Counted from the stretch's first letter, positions 24,186 to 31,659 are shown. The stretch: 33,645 bases of DNA from an uncultured Dialister sp. (GCA_900759415.1 CAAEVC010000047.1:1-33645); one strand, 5' to 3'. The notes: generated by a model not told the origin, from the letters alone. Translations and numbers: made by a program.

Positions 24186-25529
24186 ATGGGCGAGGGCCAC
24201 ATATGGTTTGAAATTGGGATTATTATTTTACTGGTACTGGCAAATGCCATCTGCTCTCTGGCAGAAATTGCCATCGTAGGAGCGAGGAAGACGAAGCTCC
24301 AGGAAATGATCGATGAAGGAAATAAGAGCGCTGCCTATGCGCTCCGGCTGGCGGAGCGGAAGGAAGAGCTCTTCTCCACCATCCAGGTAGGCATTACCAC
24401 CATCAGTATCATTACCGGTATGTTTTCCGGTGCTTCCCTTTCCGGACCTCTGGAAAAGGAACTGGCAGGTATCGAATTGCTGGCTCCTTATGCCAGAGTC
24501 ATCAGTATGACGGTGGTCATGGTGCTTGTCACCTATTTCTCCCTCATCATCGGGGAGCTGGCGCCCAAGTGGATTGCTATTGCCATTCCGGAAAAGGCAG
24601 CCTGTGTCGTTGCACGGCCTATGATTTTCTTGTCCACAGTGTGTAAACCGCTGGTCATCTTCTCTTCCTGGTCTACGAAAATCGTAGTCGGATTCCTTGG
24701 GGTCAAAATGGAAACCGAGCAGCCTGTTTCAGAAGAAGAGATCAGAGTCCTTCTGCAGCAGGGCGCAAAGCTTGGGACCTTCGACAAGGAAGAACCGGAA
24801 ATCATTGATAATGTATTTGAACTGAACGACCGGACCGCTTCTGACTGCATGACCGCCCGTCCGCAGCTCACATGGATCGATCTGGAAGATGATGAGAAGA
24901 AAATCTGGGATGATATGATTCATTCCTCCCATTTCCGCCTTCCTGTGGGCAAAGGTTCTCTCGACGATTTCAAAGGGCTTGCAGACCTTTCTGACGTACT
25001 CATGGATCAGCACCAGTTCCCTGGAAAACCGCTGAAACAGTCTATTATGGAAAATGTCTATGACCCTCTTTATATTCCTGAAACCCTGATTCTTACGAAA
25101 GTACTGAAATTCTTCAAGAAGAAAGGGGTCCACGAAGCCATCGTCATTGACGAGTACGGCACCCTTTCCGGCCTCATCACCCTTCACGACGTACTGGAAG
25201 AAATCGTAGGCGATATGCCGGGGGACAAGGAAGACATACTGGAAGAACAGAATAAATTCATCCGCCGGACAGAGAATTCCTGGCTTGTAGAAGGCCTCTG
25301 TTCCATCGATGAATTCAGGGAATATTTCCATATAGAAGATGAGCTGCCGGGAGAAGCAGAAGGATATTACAAGACACTGGGGGGATTCATTACCTACCTT
25401 CTGGGCTATATCCCGAAAGAAACGGAAAAAGCAGCTTACGAAAAGTTTACTTTTGAAGTGATGGACTGCGACAACCGGCGGATTGACAAAGTGCTGGTGA
25501 CAGTCGGGAAAGAAGGAAAGGAGAAGTAA
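24186..25529 (+). CDS. CNNM/CorC-type transporter (DUF21-CBS-CorC_HlyC)
   Basis: This 447-residue protein has an N-terminal DUF21/CNNM membrane domain (about residues 1-200, with VLANAICSLAEIAIVGARKTKL and VTYFSLIIGELAPKWIAI), a CBS pair (about 210-345), and a C-terminal CorC_HlyC domain (about 355-440). The family is often annotated as hemolysin but is linked to Mg2+ or Co2+ transport. The ATG is 12 bases after AGGAGG, longer than usual. The next gene starts one base after its stop, so the two are cotranscribed. Confidence 0.9.
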   Translation: MGEGHIWFEIGIIILLVLANAICSLAEIAIVGARKTKLQEMIDEGNKSAAYALRLAERKEELFSTIQVGITTISIITGMFSGASLSGPLEKELAGIELLAPYARVISMTVVMVLVTYFSLIIGELAPKWIAIAIPEKAACVVARPMIFLSTVCKPLVIFSSWSTKIVVGFLGVKMETEQPVSEEEIRVLLQQGAKLGTFDKEEPEIIDNVFELNDRTASDCMTARPQLTWIDLEDDEKKIWDDMIHSSHFRLPVGKGSLDDFKGLADLSDVLMDQHQFPGKPLKQSIMENVYDPLYIPETLILTKVLKFFKKKGVHEAIVIDEYGTLSGLITLHDVLEEIVGDMPGDKEDILEEQNKFIRRTENSWLVEGLCSIDEFREYFHIEDELPGEAEGYYKTLGGFITYLLGYIPKETEKAAYEKFTFEVMDCDNRRIDKVLVTVGKEGKEK

Positions 25530-25530
25530 A

Positions 25531-25995
25531 ATGGACTACGAAGAAAAAAGCGGGGACAATCTTCAGGAAAGACTGGAAGAACTGAGAAGCGAACTGGAAG
25601 AACATAAGGGATTCATCCAGACTTACATGCTGGATCCCCATCCTGATTTCCGTCCGGCGGAAGAAGAAAGAATCCGGGAAATCTCCCGTCTGGCTGACGA
25701 ACTGATCAGCATGCTGAAAGACAGCAGAGACAGGGAAGAAGAGGAAAAGGAAACCCTTGATGAAGATTTGAATCTGGAATACAAGACCCATGTCCTTGGA
25801 AATCCTGATGATTCAGAAGATGCGGACAATATCGAAGGGGACTGGACCATTGATGCGGATGAAATGATTCCGATCAGCGAAGCAGACATTCCGGAAGCAG
25901 AAAGGCTGATTTCTGCCAAAGGCAAGAAGGGCAAAAAAGGAAAGAAGAAAAAAGACAGGAAAGATAAGAAGAACAGGAAGAAGTCAAAGAGATAG
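25531..25995 (+). CDS. Hypothetical acidic coiled-coil protein with poly-Lys tail
   Basis: This 154-residue protein has no recognised domain. Residues 1-75 are charged and helical, consistent with a coiled coil (LQERLEELRSELEEHKGF). Residues 75-120 are very acidic. The last 27 residues are almost only Lys, Gly and Arg, a basic tail after an acidic body. No signal peptide or membrane helix is seen. It sits one base after the CNNM/CorC gene. The tail could bind RNA, DNA or membrane lipid. The gene has good ribosome-site context (AAAGGAG) and is real. Confidence 0.8.
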   Translation: MDYEEKSGDNLQERLEELRSELEEHKGFIQTYMLDPHPDFRPAEEERIREISRLADELISMLKDSRDREEEEKETLDEDLNLEYKTHVLGNPDDSEDADNIEGDWTIDADEMIPISEADIPEAERLISAKGKKGKKGKKKKDRKDKKNRKKSKR

Positions 25996-26045
25996 CGATG
26001 AGCGCAGAGCAAAGGTTGTAAAACTTTATGGTTTTCAAATTATAT
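25994..26045 (+). repeat. Heptad array overlapping a stop codon, plus AT-rich module
   Basis: AGCGATG, AGCGCAG and AGCAAAG occupy 25994-26014, the first sharing two bases with the TAG stop of the preceding gene. A GTTGTAAAACTTTATGG module follows, a diverged copy of the 33-bp block at 31048-31080. Confidence 0.7.
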
Positions 26046-26117
26046 AAAGCGGCGGGATTTTGTATTTCTTAAAAGATACTTTTGATTTAATAGGAGATAG
26101 CAAAAGACTTTCACGAG

Positions 26118-26162
26118 AAGGGGCGTGACAGAATGAACTGACATTTTGCCACCTCCTTTTTT
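26118..26162 (+). terminator. Terminator after CorC-like/poly-Lys operon
   Basis: An imperfect long stem (26118-26136 with 26142-26158) and T6. Its core GTGACAGAATGAAC resembles other terminators at 10593, 19684 and 28565. Confidence 0.75.
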
Positions 26163-26255
26163 GAATATGACTAAGCTCATAACTCTGGATTTTTCTCTGC
26201 ATTGCCTTATTCAGGGTATGAGCGTCGTTTTTGTATGATTGTAAGGAGACATCTT

Positions 26256-27053
26256 ATGGGAAATCTGGCAGACAATGAAGTCCTTTATCATATCGGATTA
26301 TCAAAGGAAATGACAGAAGGAGCAGAATACGCCCTCATACCCGGGGATCCAGGACGGGTGGAAGGGCTTGCAAAAGCACTGGATGAAAATGCATCTTTTG
26401 TGGGAAGCCATCGGGATTTCACCACCTGGAAGGCAAAGGTAAGGGGAAAGACGGTGCTTGTCATGTCCAGCGGCATGGGCGGCCCCTGTGTCACCTTTGC
26501 AGTGGAAGAACTGGCAAGACTGGGAGTCACCACCTTCATCCGGGTGGGGACGACAGGCTCTATCCAGGAAGAGCTGAATCTTGGTGAACTGGTGATTAAT
26601 AAGGGAGCAGTCCGGATGGATGGCGCGTCCCTTGCCTATGCGCCGCTTGCCTATCCGGCCATTGCAGATCTCAAGGTGACTCTTGCGCTGGAGGAAGCGG
26701 CAAAGGAACTGGGAGTTCCCTTTAAGGAAGGGATTTCCATTTCCACCGACAGCTTCTGGCCGGGACAGGAGCGGTATGACAGCTATGGCGGCTATGTGAG
26801 GAAAGCGCTCAAGGGGACCCTGGAAGACTACCGCCATATGGGCTGCACCAATTTTGAAATGGAAAATGCCACCCTCTTCACACTGGCTTCCGTACTGGGA
26901 CTTTCTGCCGGTTCCGTATGCGGTGTGGTAGCCAAAAGGATGGACAGTGAATCCATTGCGCCCAGAGAAGTGTATGAAGTGGCAGAAAAACGGTTCCAGC
27001 AGGTCGCAAAAAGGGCTCTGGAAATGATGATGGATCATTCCAAAGCCCTCTGA
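26256..27053 (+). CDS. udp: Uridine phosphorylase
   Basis: This 265-residue enzyme splits uridine with phosphate into uracil and ribose-1-phosphate. It closely follows E. coli Udp: HIGLSKEM, IPGDPGRVEGLA, SHRDFTTWKAK, SGMGGPCVTFAVEELARLGV, RVGTTGSIQ, VRMDGASLAYAPLAYPA and the FEMENATL segment. The ATG at 26256 follows TAAGGAG; an in-frame start 54 bases upstream adds an unrelated peptide and is rejected. Its stop is one base from the end of the convergent AraC-type regulator, a likely but unproven controller. Confidence 0.95.
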   Translation: MGNLADNEVLYHIGLSKEMTEGAEYALIPGDPGRVEGLAKALDENASFVGSHRDFTTWKAKVRGKTVLVMSSGMGGPCVTFAVEELARLGVTTFIRVGTTGSIQEELNLGELVINKGAVRMDGASLAYAPLAYPAIADLKVTLALEEAAKELGVPFKEGISISTDSFWPGQERYDSYGGYVRKALKGTLEDYRHMGCTNFEMENATLFTLASVLGLSAGSVCGVVAKRMDSESIAPREVYEVAEKRFQQVAKRALEMMMDHSKAL

Positions 27054-27054
27054 T

Positions 27055-27933
27055 TCATGCCTTCTGCTGACGGGTAGAGAAACGGTAATCCCTTGGCGTC
27101 ATGTGGAAGGTACGGTTGAAAAGTTTTGTGAAATAACTCTGGCTGGAAAAGCCGCAGGTGTAGGCTACATCGGAAATAGGAGTATCTTCCCTTTCCAGAA
27201 GGGAGCGGCTCACCCGGAGGCGGTAGGCATTCACATAATCGATAGGGGAAATGCCCATGTAAGTCTTGAAAAGACTGCAGCACTTGCTCTTCGATACTTT
27301 TCCTGCTTCTGCAATATCCTTAAGGGTGATTTTATCGCCGTAGTTCTCATTGATGTAATTCACCATCTGCTTCTGGGACATCCGGTCCGCTTCTGAACCA
27401 AAGTTGTCTTCTTCCTCTTCCGGCGGGAAAGCGTTGCAGAATTCATAGAGCAGCATGTGAAGGAGGGCGGCAATCTTTAAAGAGCGGTAAGGGTCGTCTG
27501 AATGTTCAGCCTTTTCTGTCTCGCAGAGCAGATGGCCGATTTTTTTAGAAAGCGGGTGGGAAGAAGGCATGTAGAAAGAGCCTTTTTTCGAGCTGTCAAG
27601 AAAGGGCTGGATGAAGTGAAGACGGATGCCTGGCTCCTGTGTCAGCATGGCAGGGTGGACGATGATACGGATGAGCTGGGTTCCTTCTTCATGGATCAGG
27701 TCCCGGTGAATCGTATCAGGGAGGATGAGAAGTGCATCTCCTTCCCGGAGCACCTGCTTCGATTCATTGATCTGGAAAGACAGATTTCCTTTTAATACAT
27801 ATATACATTCAGACTCTTCATGGAAATGGCTGAGGACCTCCTCCTTCGGGCTCGCATTGTCCACTTCCCGGAAAGCGTAGAAATTCTTTTTCCCGTTGCT
27901 GGAGGATTGTGATAAGCGGGGGTCGTTGTTCAT
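27055..27933 (-). CDS. AraC family regulator with N-terminal cupin
   Basis: This 292-residue regulator has a cupin sensory domain (about 25-115: HFHEESECIYVLKGNLSFQINESKQVLREGDALLILPDTIHRD) and a C-terminal double HTH (about 190-285: YINENYGDKITLKDIAEAGKVSKSKCCSLFKTYMGISPIDYVNAYRL and DVAYTCGFSSQSYFTKLFNRTFHMTPRDYR). The cupin probably binds a sugar or related ligand. It converges with udp and diverges from dps, so its target may be either or neither. The ATG follows AAAGGAA. Confidence 0.9.
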   Translation of the reverse strand: MNNDPRLSQSSSNGKKNFYAFREVDNASPKEEVLSHFHEESECIYVLKGNLSFQINESKQVLREGDALLILPDTIHRDLIHEEGTQLIRIIVHPAMLTQEPGIRLHFIQPFLDSSKKGSFYMPSSHPLSKKIGHLLCETEKAEHSDDPYRSLKIAALLHMLLYEFCNAFPPEEEEDNFGSEADRMSQKQMVNYINENYGDKITLKDIAEAGKVSKSKCCSLFKTYMGISPIDYVNAYRLRVSRSLLEREDTPISDVAYTCGFSSQSYFTKLFNRTFHMTPRDYRFSTRQQKA

Positions 27934-28106
27934 AAGATTTCCTTTCTGTAAAAAATGTTTAAAGAGAATACGATTGTTATAATTATTTGCAATATTTTGC
28001 TATTTTATTCTTCTTCTCACAGATATAATTATATCAGAAATCGAGAGAAATGAATATCGATTCGAGGAAAAAGAAATAAAAAAATCTATTACAGGAGGAA
28101 TGTATT
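27934..28106. promoter_or_regulatory. Divergent araC-dps control region
   Basis: A perfect 14-bp palindrome GATATAATTATATC (28022-28035) contains the best -10 (TATAAT, 28024-28029) for dps. A second site, TTATAAT (27977-27983) followed by ATTTGCA, matches one half of a PerR box. Both could link dps to peroxide or iron sensing. Confidence 0.5.
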
Positions 28107-28544
28107 ATGGAAATGGAAAAATTACTGAACAAACTGCTGGCAGATCTGGTTGTTGAATATCATAAACTTCAGAGCCATCACTGGTATCTGAGAGGATATC
28201 ACTTCTACGATGATCATCCACTGCTCAACAAATTCTATGATCAGGTCGCTGAAATGGTAGACGGCACTGCAGAAGACATGCTGAAGCTGGAACTGAAACC
28301 GGAATCCACCATGGCAGGCTTCCTGAAGATTTCTTCTATCAAGGAATCTACTAATGAAGAACTGGACTCTGATGCAGCATTCCGTTCTGCTTATGAAGAC
28401 TATCAGGTACTCCGTGACGACGTAGTAGCTGTCAAGAAAGCAGCTGACGAACAGGGTGACTACCTCACCAGTGCTCTCATGGATGACTACATTGAAGCAG
28501 TTTACAAACAGCTCTGGATGCTGAGACAGGTTCTTAAGAAATAA
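28107..28544 (+). CDS. dps: Dps family ferritin-like DNA/iron-protection protein
   Basis: This 145-residue protein is a dodecameric mini-ferritin that oxidises and stores iron and protects DNA. The inter-subunit ferroxidase residues are H25, H37, D52 and E56, with the family spacing in LQSHHWYLRGYHFYDDH and DQVAEMVDGTAED. The residue at the usual second Asp position is Asn41. The N-terminus is short, with no extended basic DNA-binding tail. AGGAGG precedes the ATG. Codon use is very regular, consistent with high expression. A terminator follows. Confidence 0.92.
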   Translation: MEMEKLLNKLLADLVVEYHKLQSHHWYLRGYHFYDDHPLLNKFYDQVAEMVDGTAEDMLKLELKPESTMAGFLKISSIKESTNEELDSDAAFRSAYEDYQVLRDDVVAVKKAADEQGDYLTSALMDDYIEAVYKQLWMLRQVLKK

Positions 28545-28564
28545 TTACATTTGCCGCTGAAGTG

Positions 28565-28607
28565 AAAGGGTGAACAGAATGAACACATTCTGCTTCACCC
28601 TTTCTTT
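28565..28607 (+). terminator. Terminator after dps
   Basis: Stem AAAGGGTGAA (28565-28574) with TTCACCCTTT (28594-28603), an inner AGAATG/CATTCT pair, and T-rich tail. The core resembles the terminator at 26118. Confidence 0.9.
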
Positions 28608-28645
28608 ACGCATAAATTCCATTAGATATTTATGGCAAATCATAT

Positions 28646-28740
28646 TATAATATAAAAAAATGACCTTTCATATGCATGCGGTAACTCCTGCCTGACAGGT
28701 AAATCCACGATGCTGCATAGTTGGAGAGGTCATTTTCTAT
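28646..28740 (+). ncRNA. Candidate small structured RNA
   Basis: TATAAT at 28646-28651 is followed 6 bases later by a long fold whose ends pair: 28657-28669 with 28724-28736 (13 bp, one G-T). Inside are TATGCA-t-GC (28671-28679) with GC-TGCATA (28712-28719) and a small hairpin CCTG-CCTGA-CAGG (28687-28699). The 3' arm runs into TTTTCTATTT, like a terminator. No -35 is convincing. I do not recognise the RNA, and there is no open frame of note. It may be a new sRNA or an elaborate terminator. Confidence 0.5.
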
Positions 28741-28747
28741 TTCCCGG

Positions 28748-28905
28748 TGGCAGATTCCCCTGGTCTCTTCCTCCTGCCTGAAATCTTACAGGAGGAGTGC
28801 GTGACAACGGCAGTGAGGAAATCTGCACTCTGAGATCCTTATATTTAGCGCGGTTATCCGTAAGATTTCAAATATAAAAATATAAAGCTCTTACAGCCTT
28901 TGCTC
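28748..28905. repeat. Mosaic repeat fragment between sRNA candidate and next gene
   Basis: GCAGATT (28750-28756) and AATCTGC (28820-28826) form a wide inverted repeat around CTCCTG/CAGGAG. The block GAAATCTGCACTCTGAGA and a GCGGTTATCCGTAAG motif (near 28851-28865) match other gaps. The rest of the 28545-29029 gap shows no gene. Confidence 0.55.
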
Positions 28906-28978
28906 TCCGCTAAGTCCCGGTTCCCTGGCTTTGTAAATTTCCTGTTGCCATAGTCCTTGAAATCATATATCATTAATA

Positions 28979-28987
28979 TGATATTCT
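28979..28987 (+). promoter_or_regulatory. Extended -10 promoter
   Basis: TGA (28979-28981) precedes TATTCT (28982-28987), with TTGAAA 19 bases upstream at 28957-28962. It lies 42 bases before the small membrane protein gene. Confidence 0.4.
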
Positions 28988-29029
28988 GTTGTTTCAAAGG
29001 AGACAGCATCAAAGGAGATTTTTGAAAGA

Positions 29030-29290
29030 ATGAGAGCACGTGGTCTTTTATTTGGTGTGGCAGTGGCATTTTCCGTATGGAATGTACTGACCAACGGCGT
29101 CAATGTGCGCACCGTTGCGATCTGTATTCTGGTACTGGTCTGCCTTGCTATGAATGTATACAACTATCAGCAGAAACAGAAGGCAAAAGCGCAGGCTGAA
29201 GCAGAAATCCGGGCCAGAGAAGAAGCCCGTCAGATGAGAGCAGAAGCAAGACGGAGCGCAGGCCGTAAAAACAGAAAGCGCAGAAAATAA
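29030..29290 (+). CDS. Small membrane protein with basic coiled tail
   Basis: This 86-residue protein has two short hydrophobic segments (about 5-20 and 27-43) joined by a loop, followed by a 40-residue highly charged helix (QQKQKAKAQAEAEIRAREEARQMRAEARR) and a basic end. No known family is recognised. The ATG at 29030 lies 12 bases from AAAGGAG, longer than usual, so translation may be modest. A short terminator (29309-29329) separates it from the next gene. Confidence 0.7.
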   Translation: MRARGLLFGVAVAFSVWNVLTNGVNVRTVAICILVLVCLAMNVYNYQQKQKAKAQAEAEIRAREEARQMRAEARRSAGRKNRKRRK

Positions 29291-29308
29291 ATTTCATATA
29301 CAGAGAAC

Positions 29309-29329
29309 AAAGGCTGTAAGGGCCTTTTT
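29309..29329 (+). terminator. Short terminator
   Basis: AAAGGC (29309-29314) with GCCTTT (29322-29327) and T5. Confidence 0.65.
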
Positions 29330-29346
29330 CTAGTTCAGGAGGCTCT

Positions 29347-30021
29347 ATGCCAGTGGCTTTGATTTACCGATGGTCTGTCTTTATTCTGCTGATCCTCGGT
29401 TTGATTCTTCTCATGAAACACAAGGTACTCACACCTTTTGTATTCTGGTCAAGAATCCAGTATTACACTTTTTCCACATTCACCCTGTTCATGGTATGGC
29501 TGGGGGCCACCCTTTTCCGGGCGGATATTCCATTCCTCTACACCGCTGACTGCCGCTATATCGTGGCTGCCAGCCTTGGGACCCTTTCCCTCATGTACCA
29601 TCTGATCGTTAGGCCGGGAGCCATACGGACTCACCGCCTCAATGACATCAGCTATGAACATTTTTCTTTCTATAACTACATTTTCCACTATTTCATCCCG
29701 GTACTCATGCTTATCGACTACATTTTCTTCGTAGACAAGAGGGACATGCACTGGTATACCCTCTTCACCTGGATGATATATCCTGCTTTCTACGTAGTTT
29801 TCGTATACCTTCGGGCATGGATCACCATCGTGACCCATGGGAAATCCCATCTCTACCCCTATACATTCATGGATCCCAATTACCATGGCATCCTTTCCAT
29901 CACAAGAGGAGTACTGGTGGTAGGCGTCCAGTTCTTCGGCATCGGCATCGTGGTGTACGCACTGGGCATGGGACTCTTCCATCTGGGGATTCCTCCTCTC
30001 TCATGGACTTATAATGGATAA
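29347..30021 (+). CDS. Pr6Pr-like polytopic membrane protein
   Basis: This 224-residue protein has six predicted membrane helices (about 8-22, 38-56, 70-86, 107-125, 137-157, 190-213). The pattern IQYYTFSTFTLF, FHYFIPVLMLIDYIFF, WMIYPAFYVVFVYLRAW and YPYTFMDPNYHG fits the Pr6Pr family of six-helix proteins, which are related to the FAR-17a/AIG1 fold. The reaction is unknown. The ATG follows AGGAGG 10 bases upstream. The next gene starts 75 bases later, with its own promoter. Confidence 0.75.
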   Translation: MPVALIYRWSVFILLILGLILLMKHKVLTPFVFWSRIQYYTFSTFTLFMVWLGATLFRADIPFLYTADCRYIVAASLGTLSLMYHLIVRPGAIRTHRLNDISYEHFSFYNYIFHYFIPVLMLIDYIFFVDKRDMHWYTLFTWMIYPAFYVVFVYLRAWITIVTHGKSHLYPYTFMDPNYHGILSITRGVLVVGVQFFGIGIVVYALGMGLFHLGIPPLSWTYNG

Positions 30022-30046
30022 AACCATAGAGATATATAGAAAGAAA

Positions 30047-30055
30047 TGATATAAT
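30047..30055 (+). promoter_or_regulatory. Extended -10 promoter
   Basis: TGA (30047-30049) precedes a perfect TATAAT (30050-30055), 42 bases before the next gene. Confidence 0.55.
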
Positions 30056-30096
30056 TAATCCGTTGTGGTAATCATCTTTTCCATAAGGAGTCATAT

Positions 30097-30891
30097 ATGG
30101 CAAAGTCAAAAGAAATGAAAACAAAAGATTTTGTGGATCATTCCTATTTTTACAAACCCTATCTGTTCTTCATGGCGATAGCATTCGCCCTCTGGTTTGC
30201 TTACGTATGCTGGACAGGATACTGGGGTTTTGTGAATGGAAGGGTCCCGGTCATCGATATCGGTATGCAGATCGCCCTCCTCTGGTGGCTGCTGGATACG
30301 CTGTACTGCAAAACCACTTACCGTCTGGAAGATGACGGGCTCTACATGCTTAAAACCGGCGTAGGACACAAGAAAGAACTCCGTATCCCCTATGATGAAA
30401 TCTTCGGCGTCCATCATTTCAAGAACCAGCTCATGAAACCGGTTACCTACCGCTATACATTCCATCAGTATGCAAAACTGGACAACCGTCCTATCTGGTC
30501 CCTTCTCTATGACATCGGAAGCGACAAGAAAGTAGGCCGTGTCCTCATGAAAGCGTCAGAAGAATTCTGGAAAGAATTTGAAAAAAGACTGCCCGGACAG
30601 ATTCGCATCCCGCAGGAAGAAGTAGTAGCTTTCACCTATAAGGCGATTGAAAAGAAACTGAGAGATCAGGGTTACTTCAAAGAACATCCGGAAATGTCCT
30701 TCGAAGAAGGCATCAAGCAGCTCCGGCAGAAAGGCTCTGAAATGGGCGGCCGCGAGGACGAACTGACCGGTGAAGATTTTCATGGTGAAAAGGCAGAACT
30801 GAAAGATGGTACCAGCAAAGAAACCATCGATGCAGCCCGCCGTAAAGACTATGTCTCTGAAGGGAATAAAGAAACAGAAGAAAAGAAATAA
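30097..30891 (+). CDS. Membrane protein with PH-like domain, function unknown
   Basis: This 264-residue protein has two membrane helices (about 22-42 and 55-70) followed by a soluble part. Residues about 72-150 (TYRLEDDGLYMLKTGVGHKKELRIPYDEIFGVHH) resemble the bacterial PH-like domains found after paired helices in small membrane proteins. The last 110 residues are very charged and probably disordered or helical. The match is by shape only. AAGGAG precedes the ATG, and a hairpin follows the stop directly. Confidence 0.7.
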   Translation: MAKSKEMKTKDFVDHSYFYKPYLFFMAIAFALWFAYVCWTGYWGFVNGRVPVIDIGMQIALLWWLLDTLYCKTTYRLEDDGLYMLKTGVGHKKELRIPYDEIFGVHHFKNQLMKPVTYRYTFHQYAKLDNRPIWSLLYDIGSDKKVGRVLMKASEEFWKEFEKRLPGQIRIPQEEVVAFTYKAIEKKLRDQGYFKEHPEMSFEEGIKQLRQKGSEMGGREDELTGEDFHGEKAELKDGTSKETIDAARRKDYVSEGNKETEEKK

Positions 30892-30892
30892 G

Positions 30893-30922
30893 AAAAGGCG
30901 CTGTGAAAAAACAGCGCCTTTT
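30893..30922 (+). terminator. Terminator hairpin
   Basis: A 12-bp perfect stem (30893-30904 with 30911-30922) and a GAAAAA loop; the T tract is only the end of the arm. A heptad array begins at the next base. Confidence 0.75.
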
Positions 30923-30974
30923 AGAGTTGAGTGTTGAGTGCAGAGAATTGAGAGAAGGTGTCGGCAAAGCCGAC
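30923..30974 (+). repeat. Heptad array (5 units) plus dyad
   Basis: AGAGTTG, AGTGTTG, AGTGCAG, AGAATTG and AGAGAAG fill 30923-30957. GTCGGC-AAA-GCCGAC follows at 30960-30974. Confidence 0.75.
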
Positions 30975-31016
30975 GAGTAAAAAGCCTGACGGTCATCCCG
31001 CGATACCATAAAAGAT

Positions 31017-31051
31017 AGAGTTGAGAGTTGAGCGAAGAGAGCCCCGAGGTG
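31017..31051 (+). repeat. Heptad array (5 units)
   Basis: AGAGTTG twice, AGCGAAG, AGAGCCC and CGAGGTG run straight into the 33-bp AT-rich module at 31048. Confidence 0.65.
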
Positions 31052-31219
31052 GTTGTAAAGACTTTATAGTTTGTAATTATAAAGTCGTACGGTTAACGGC
31101 GCGATACCGGTAACGGCGCGATACTATCAGTGCATACATAGTGCGGATTTCTCCCTTGCTTTTGCCTTTCAGGCAAAAGACTTCCCCCGGCTGAAAGCAC
31201 TTCGTGCTCTTTAAGGGGG
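31048..31219 (-). repeat. Long structured intergenic repeat, copy 2 (inverted)
   Basis: On the minus strand this repeats the order seen at 22066-22236: a GGGGG/CCCCC block, AGCAC-GAA-GTGCT (31196-31208), a hairpin CTTTTGCC (31159-31166) with GGCAAAAG (31172-31179), a GCACTATG block, two copies of a GGTAACGGCGCGATAC motif (31091-31124), and the 33-bp block (31048-31080). The second hairpin has quite different bases from copy 1 but the same position and shape. Confidence 0.8.
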
Positions 31220-31225
31220 CAGCCC

Positions 31226-31469
31226 TGTTTCAAGGACTTGTGAGTTCTGATGGCGGCCTTCCTCACCACCTGAGACATATTCTCCACTACCCGCTTATCT
31301 TCGAACGAGATTTATGGAGAAGCATGTCATTGATTTCTCAGTCGCTTACCAGCTCCCTGCGAAAGTCAATTCCTTTGCTACCCTATCCCCACGTCGCGAC
31401 GACACGGTATTTACTTCAGTGGAAGAAGTCACATTGAGGAAAGCTGGTTTGCAGAAGTTTTATATTTAC
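31226..31469. other. Unexplained island between repeats
   Basis: About 245 bases bounded by repeats on both sides. Short open frames on both strands (up to 77 residues) have no ribosome site and no recognisable family. It could be a gene remnant or cargo of a mosaic element. Confidence 0.35.
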
Positions 31470-31532
31470 GGCGGAGCCGCCACCAACGCTCATAGCTTAT
31501 AGCTCATAACTCATAACGTATCGCTCACAGCT
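31470..31532 (-). repeat. Inverted heptad array (7 units) plus dyad
   Basis: GGCGG-AGC-CCGCC (31470-31482) is followed by seven 7-bp units (31484-31532; CATAGCT, TATAGCT, CATAACT and variants). It is the longest array in the window. Confidence 0.8.
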
Positions 31533-31659
31533 CTTTATTTCACGGTCCATTTTCAAGGGGATAACCGTTTTAAGTAATAAAAAATATCTATCGGTAGCTA
31601 TACATAGAATACATAACATTTGCAGGAAGAGGATTTATAGTTAAACAAAATATGATGAG

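Noticed and set aside
31204..31502. Two overlapping small frames in the repeat-rich gap
   Set aside because: They begin inside a repeat, have no ribosome site, and run into another repeat; no family is recognised.
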